Assembly: GCF_027596085.1 (NCBI RefSeq)
Contig: NC_072458.1
Coordinates: 15,103,256-15,167,255 of the forward strand
DNA from: Anoplopoma fimbria
Taxonomy: Eukaryota; Chordata; Actinopteri; Perciformes; Anoplopomatidae
Length of the DNA: 64,000 nucleotides
Reading direction: 5' to 3'
Below the pieces are notes generated by a model. That model was not told the origin of the DNA and searched no databases. It worked only from the letters and a program-made list of their open reading frames with translations. Of the stretch, positions 59,926 to 64,000 are shown in pieces. How positions within the stretch are numbered: position 1 is the stretch's first letter; every line of letters begins with the position of its first letter. The position numbers and the translations under genes were made by a program.

Positions 59926-62209
59926 CAGATAATCATGTTTCAAAACTTTATTCATACTCCCAAGACAAATATAAAACTATGAATAATGATCAATAAAATC
60001 TTTGAAATGACATTGGAGGTAGGAGTCTAAAATAGCTTTTCAAAAGTTAATAGGGACTGTTAAAGGTGCATGTTAGGATAAAAAAAAAAGTGTGCTTCTC
60101 TTTAAATCCCACTCAATACAAATGTTACAGCTGTAGTCTAGCTACCCAAATATCAAAGTTTGTAGGAATGTTATATTATAATGACAATTTCTAAATATTT
60201 ACAGGATGTTGACATAAATCATGCAAAATTCTAGATACCCAGGATGTTTTTTCAAATTCAAAATAGATTTGATACAAAACTAGATGACTATTGGTCAAAG
60301 ATCATAATATATATGTGTGTCATTAACAAAATAAATTAGGTGAAATGTTAGAGAAAATATTAGTCATTATTTTTATTTAAGGTATAAAAATGAGACCACC
60401 ATTTCTAGGAACCACCACAGTTAGAAGGATAAGTATGCATTATGTGCAAATCAACTTGTTCAGTCATAATGATCCCAACTTCACAGGATTCAATCATTCA
60501 ATCATTTTAAATAAACCTATTTGCAGGATAGCAAGAGCAGAATATAATGCTTTATTTATTCAAGAAATGTACAACTACTAATAATCCTAATAAATTACAG
60601 CCCTTCACGATTCATCGACCAAAAGGCTTCAGTGGTCTGCATTGTTTCTAACGGGTGTTGAATCCAATAAATATTCAGAAAATTGATTTCCGGTTTTGTA
60701 CAGCTTTAAAAATAGATGACTACTAATAATGTGGACTTAAATTTCAAAATTTGGACCTGAACCCATCAAAAAACAGATCTGAATACCCATATCCATTTAT
60801 TTTCAGATGAAAAAGTTGTTTGGAGTTTTAGTTACTCTATAAGTAAATATGCTTGCTTGCCATTTTACATTTTGCTTACTTTTTCATTACAGAGTTGCCA
60901 GTACAGTAATAGGTCGAGGACGTGAACCCTCTGAAGTGATAATTCCTTTGAATTAAAGAGCAACTCCACTCTGTTTAATACGTTTGCTTGTACTGCCAAC
61001 AAGTGGTGCCTTCATGCTCTGTTTACACCCTGTGCAGCTTTAATGTAGTGCATATCTATAGCGTCCTCTGTCCAACGAGGAGGTCAGGCCTGGTCGCATG
61101 AGAAAGTGTTGCAGTGAAATTCATCCTAGTGAAATAGGTGGTGCTAAAAGCTTAGTGGTGTGGGTATTACTCACAAGGTGGCAAGCCAAGAATAATTTCC
61201 CCCTCTTTCTTTGATGTGGAATGACACTTTCAATTAATTACAAATATGAAGACAAAAAAAAAGCTATAACGACAAGCAATGTATAAACTATAATTATGAG
61301 CACCCGGCAACTACATAGAATGGTAGATTATTCAGAGGATCATACAAATTCAAAGCAGTCATAGAGGAACACTACGTATTTCATAATCAGACACATCAGT
61401 ATCTGAATATTGTTATCATGTAATAACACCACTTTTTGTTGATCCATCTTCATAGAGCCTAACACACTGAGGTGGAGGAAAAGGCTTTGGAGTACTTGGA
61501 ACCGCTGATAAAGTGTGCTATTTAAATATACTTATAAAGTGCATTAGGGTTCTGTCGGTAGTGAAATGCCTTCATCAAGTTTTCAAATCTACATTTATTA
61601 TTAGAACAAATACCCTTTTTGTTTCCTCCTCTTGTGTAAATCTTAGATTATGATGGAGTGGAATTTATTAATGAGTGTTGTCACAATAAGATGATGATGC
61701 CACCTCAAAACTGTAGAAAAAAAAACCTTGTTTTCTCACTATCAGGACATACATATGTCTTAATCTTAAAATAGCTGGGGTTTCACTTCATGGTCTGGCC
61801 AAGAAGCTCCCATCTTAGAATTGCTAAACTCTGTCTTGAAAAAAAGGCATGTATAGCTTATTTTGGTATTAATTAGCCTAGTAGCCAAGCATCATACTTA
61901 TCCAATATTTTTGGAATGTAGTCTAAAATATGCACCTATACCTTCAGAGGTTTGGCATATTTTGCTAAATTAAAAGAGATTTGCAGAGGAACATTTATAT
62001 TCCCCCAGCTAAGGATTGAAAAAACATAACAGCATTTGAACCAAAGTAAATAAGTAGTAAAAGCTAAAAGAACACTCTTGAGATAAGGGGACTAAAGTAA
62101 CTAGCTAACTACGTCAGCTTAAATTTTGTTGGGGCAAATTGGGACCCCTGAAATATATTCCTTTGACCGGACAAATATGTACTGAGGCATGGTATCCCTG
62201 TTATTGTGA
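59926..62209. other. Intergenic / tmem106b downstream region
   Basis: AT-rich; may include 3' UTR of tmem106b. No exon or known repeat recognised. Confidence 0.4.
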
Positions 62210-62710
62210 TACGGCTCTCGTAATTATCAAAAGAGTTTTCTTGTAATTACAAAATACTGATCTCATAATCATAAAACTGTTTTTGGGTAATTACAAGAGA
62301 TAGGAATTAGGTTTCTTGTCATTTGTAAATACTGATCTCCTAATTATACAGTTTCTTGCAATTGTTTGATACCGATCTTGATCATGAAATAGTCTTCTCG
62401 CAATGACAAGATCAGGATTTCATAGTTAAAAAGTGTTCTTGTAATAACTAGATGTATAGCTTGTAATTATTAGCATAAATAATGAAAAAAAATATTAATT
62501 ATATAATTGTTTTCTAGTATTTTCAAGATACAGATCTTGTAACTATGTTATACTTTTCCTGTACTTATGAAGTAGAGTCATAATTATGAGATATGCATCT
62601 CCTAACTATGAGACAGTACTGTTACTTTAAGATACACATCTTGTATTTAGGAGCTTTCTTACAATTTTGAGGTGTGGAACTCATCCTTTGAGACACATAC
62701 TGTATGTGGT
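62210..62710. repeat. Decayed palindromic tandem array ('taattatgag / ctcgtaatta')
   Basis: About nine or more diverged units of 45-65 bp, each mixing (t)ctcgtaattac and cataattatgaga-like half-palindromes with 'gatac.gatct' linkers. Similar fragments lie at 18960-19110 in igdcc3 intron 2. Confidence 0.55.
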
Positions 62711-62995
62711 GACAATAAAATACATGTTATTATGAGGTAATTGTCTAGCATCTTGAAATGATAAAGTGTTAGTAATTAATATTATTGCTACTGTAGATTG
62801 TTTTCTCTTTGCTGAATTCAATTCACCTCCATAAGAAACAACTTCATGTTCTTGTCTTAGTGTGGATTTCTTTTAGTATTTATATTGCAGTCAATTACTG
62901 CTGCATTGTGACAACAGCAGTTTGTGAGGCGCTGCAGGTGGAGGAGAAGGGAAAACACAGTGAACCATCTAAGGCTGGTGAGGACAGTGGTGGGG

Positions 62996-63134
62996 TTACT
63001 CAGCAGGATGTGGGATGCTGAGCAGCTTGGTCATCCCTCTAGTAGAGGTGGTGTTCCCTCCACAGTCCACGTACTGGTACATCTCCTGAGACACCTGCTC
63101 CGCATGACCAAAGTACGTGGTGGTGACAGTCACT
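62996..63134 (-). CDS. tmem106b: tmem106b last coding exon and stop
   Basis: The acceptor CTCTGCAG at 63135 gives [20 protein letters not shown], then [10 protein letters not shown] to TAA at 62996-62998. The open frame extends further upstream to 63196, but that part is intron; the phase-2 join with the previous exon restores [10 protein letters not shown]. Confidence 0.95.
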
Positions 63135-63283
63135 CTGCAGAGGGTGGAGAGGGACGGGGTGAAGCCTGAGACACACACTACACACAGTAAACTCAAATGT
63201 TTAGAATATTAGAATAAAACACAACTCACTGCATCATGACGACAATGTTGTGGACCTTGATGGTTTGGAGAGTGCAGTAGTCA
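62996..63283 (-). CDS. tmem106b: TMEM106B, C-terminal two coding exons; gene continues beyond window
   Basis: TMEM106B is a type II glycoprotein of late endosome/lysosome membranes. Exons here: 63230-63283 and 62996-63134. Joined in phase 2 they read [20 protein letters not shown], then [31 protein letters not shown] and a tail ending HPAE plus TAA. The match to the end of vertebrate TMEM106B ([35 protein letters not shown]) is nearly complete. It includes the luminal cysteines and the N-glycosylation sequon NTT. The last dozen residues diverge, as usual. Upstream exons are beyond 64000. Neighbouring scin matches the human order. Confidence 0.94.
63230..63283 (-). CDS. tmem106b: tmem106b penultimate coding exon
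   Basis: 54 nt, from acceptor TTTCCAG to donor GTGAGT; phase 2 in and out. Encodes [17 protein letters not shown](Q). Too short for an ORF call, recognised from [10 protein letters not shown]. Confidence 0.93.
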
Positions 63284-63654
63284 CTGGAAAATAAAACAAG
63301 TGCTGGTAAATATGTATTGTGGACCAATTAAGAAATGACTTTGTTTTGCAGCAATGTTGAGCATTTTTCCATGTAAACGATAATTTGCTCGCATAATGTG
63401 GGAGGTAAAAACTGTAACGGAGTCAATCACTCAAATGAACAATTTCTTTGTCGTATATGACATTAGAGTGATAATCTTTGGGGTTTGGACTGTTGGTTGT
63501 ACTCGGTATGACGAGATTATCGTTCAACACAATACTGGTTAGGATATTCTATTATGCCATGCCTTATGAATTTTGAGCTATATTCACTTACTTTTCTCTC
63601 TCTCTATGCTTTACTAATGCCATTGTAACAACTACTTCCTAGGCAGGGAACATA
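63284..63654. other. tmem106b intron, up to the Tc1 insertion
   Basis: No exon recognised between the penultimate coding exon and the transposon. Confidence 0.5.
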
Positions 63655-64000
63655 CAGTGGGGCAAAAAAGTATTTAGTCAGCCACCAATTGTGCAAGTTC
63701 TCCCACTTAAAAAGATGAGAGACGCCTGTAATTTTCATCATAGGTACACTTCAACTATGAGAGACAGAATGGGGGAAAGAATCCAGGAAATCACATTGTA
63801 GGATTTTTAATGAATTAATTGGTAAATTCCTCGGTAAAATAAGTATTTGGTCACCTACAAATAAGCAAGATTTCTGGCTCTCACAGACCTGTAACTTCTT
63901 CTTTAAGAGGCTCCTCTGTCCTCCACTCGTTACCTGTATTAATGGCACCTGTTTGAACTTGTTATCAGTATAAAAGACACCTGTCCACAACCTCAAACAG
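63655..64000 (+). mobile_element. Tc1/mariner-family transposon, left end, continues past the window
   Basis: Starts CAGTGGGGCAAAAAAGTATT next to a TA (63653-63654), the Tc1 target. It runs through 'gcaagttctcccacttaaaa', 'caagatttctggctctcaca' and 'agacacctgtccacaacctc'. This is the well-preserved 5' region of a Tc1-like family shared by many fish and some other aquatic vertebrates. The transposase start codon would follow shortly after 64000 on the plus strand. It is inserted in a tmem106b intron. Confidence 0.88.

Overview
The window is vertebrate nuclear DNA, most likely from a percomorph-type teleost. It is AT-rich, the genes are split by GT-AG introns, there are long (CA)n arrays, and the interspersed repeats are those typical of fish genomes: Tc1/mariner, L2-like LINEs with (GAATT)n or (TGTAA)n tails, TTAA-flanked MITEs. 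Nothing prokaryotic, viral or CRISPR-like was seen. All three protein-coding genes lie on the minus strand, head to tail.

Layout, low to high coordinates. (1) 944-27636: igdcc3 (Punc), an immunoglobulin/fibronectin-III receptor of the DCC/neogenin family. Thirteen coding exons are resolved, with splice phases that agree throughout: signal peptide, four Ig domains, two FN3 domains, a transmembrane segment and the first part of the cytoplasmic tail. The last coding exon(s) lie beyond position 1. Introns 1 (about 8 kb) and 6 (about 6.6 kb) are the largest. (2) 27637-37922: intergenic DNA dominated by mobile elements. It holds a TTAA-flanked MITE with a THAP-like fragment (30.7-31.5 kb) and a nested stack of four elements (31.8-36.9 kb): a LINE fragment split by a second LINE, which is itself split by a third LINE and by a Tc1 copy. 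(3) 37923-55390: scin (scinderin/adseverin), a six-repeat gelsolin-family actin-severing protein in 16 coding exons. It is complete from ATG to stop, but exon 13 carries an apparent one-base deletion. (4) 55391-62995: intergenic, with a roughly 48-bp minisatellite, two copies of a dispersed repeat, a 1.06-kb terminal-inverted-repeat transposon, a Tc1 remnant and a decayed palindromic tandem array. (5) 62996-63283: the last two coding exons of tmem106b, a lysosomal type II membrane protein; the rest lies beyond 64000. (6) 63655-64000: the left end of a well-preserved Tc1/mariner element.

scin next to tmem106b matches the SCIN-TMEM106B neighbourhood known in human (7p21), which supports orthology. 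igdcc3 on the other side does not belong to that human neighbourhood (human IGDCC3 is on 15q22). The genes do unrelated jobs: neural/developmental cell-surface receptor, Ca-dependent actin severing, and lysosome membrane function. Gene identities rest on my recall of the vertebrate proteins; no database search was run. Exon limits come from reading splice sites and checking phase.
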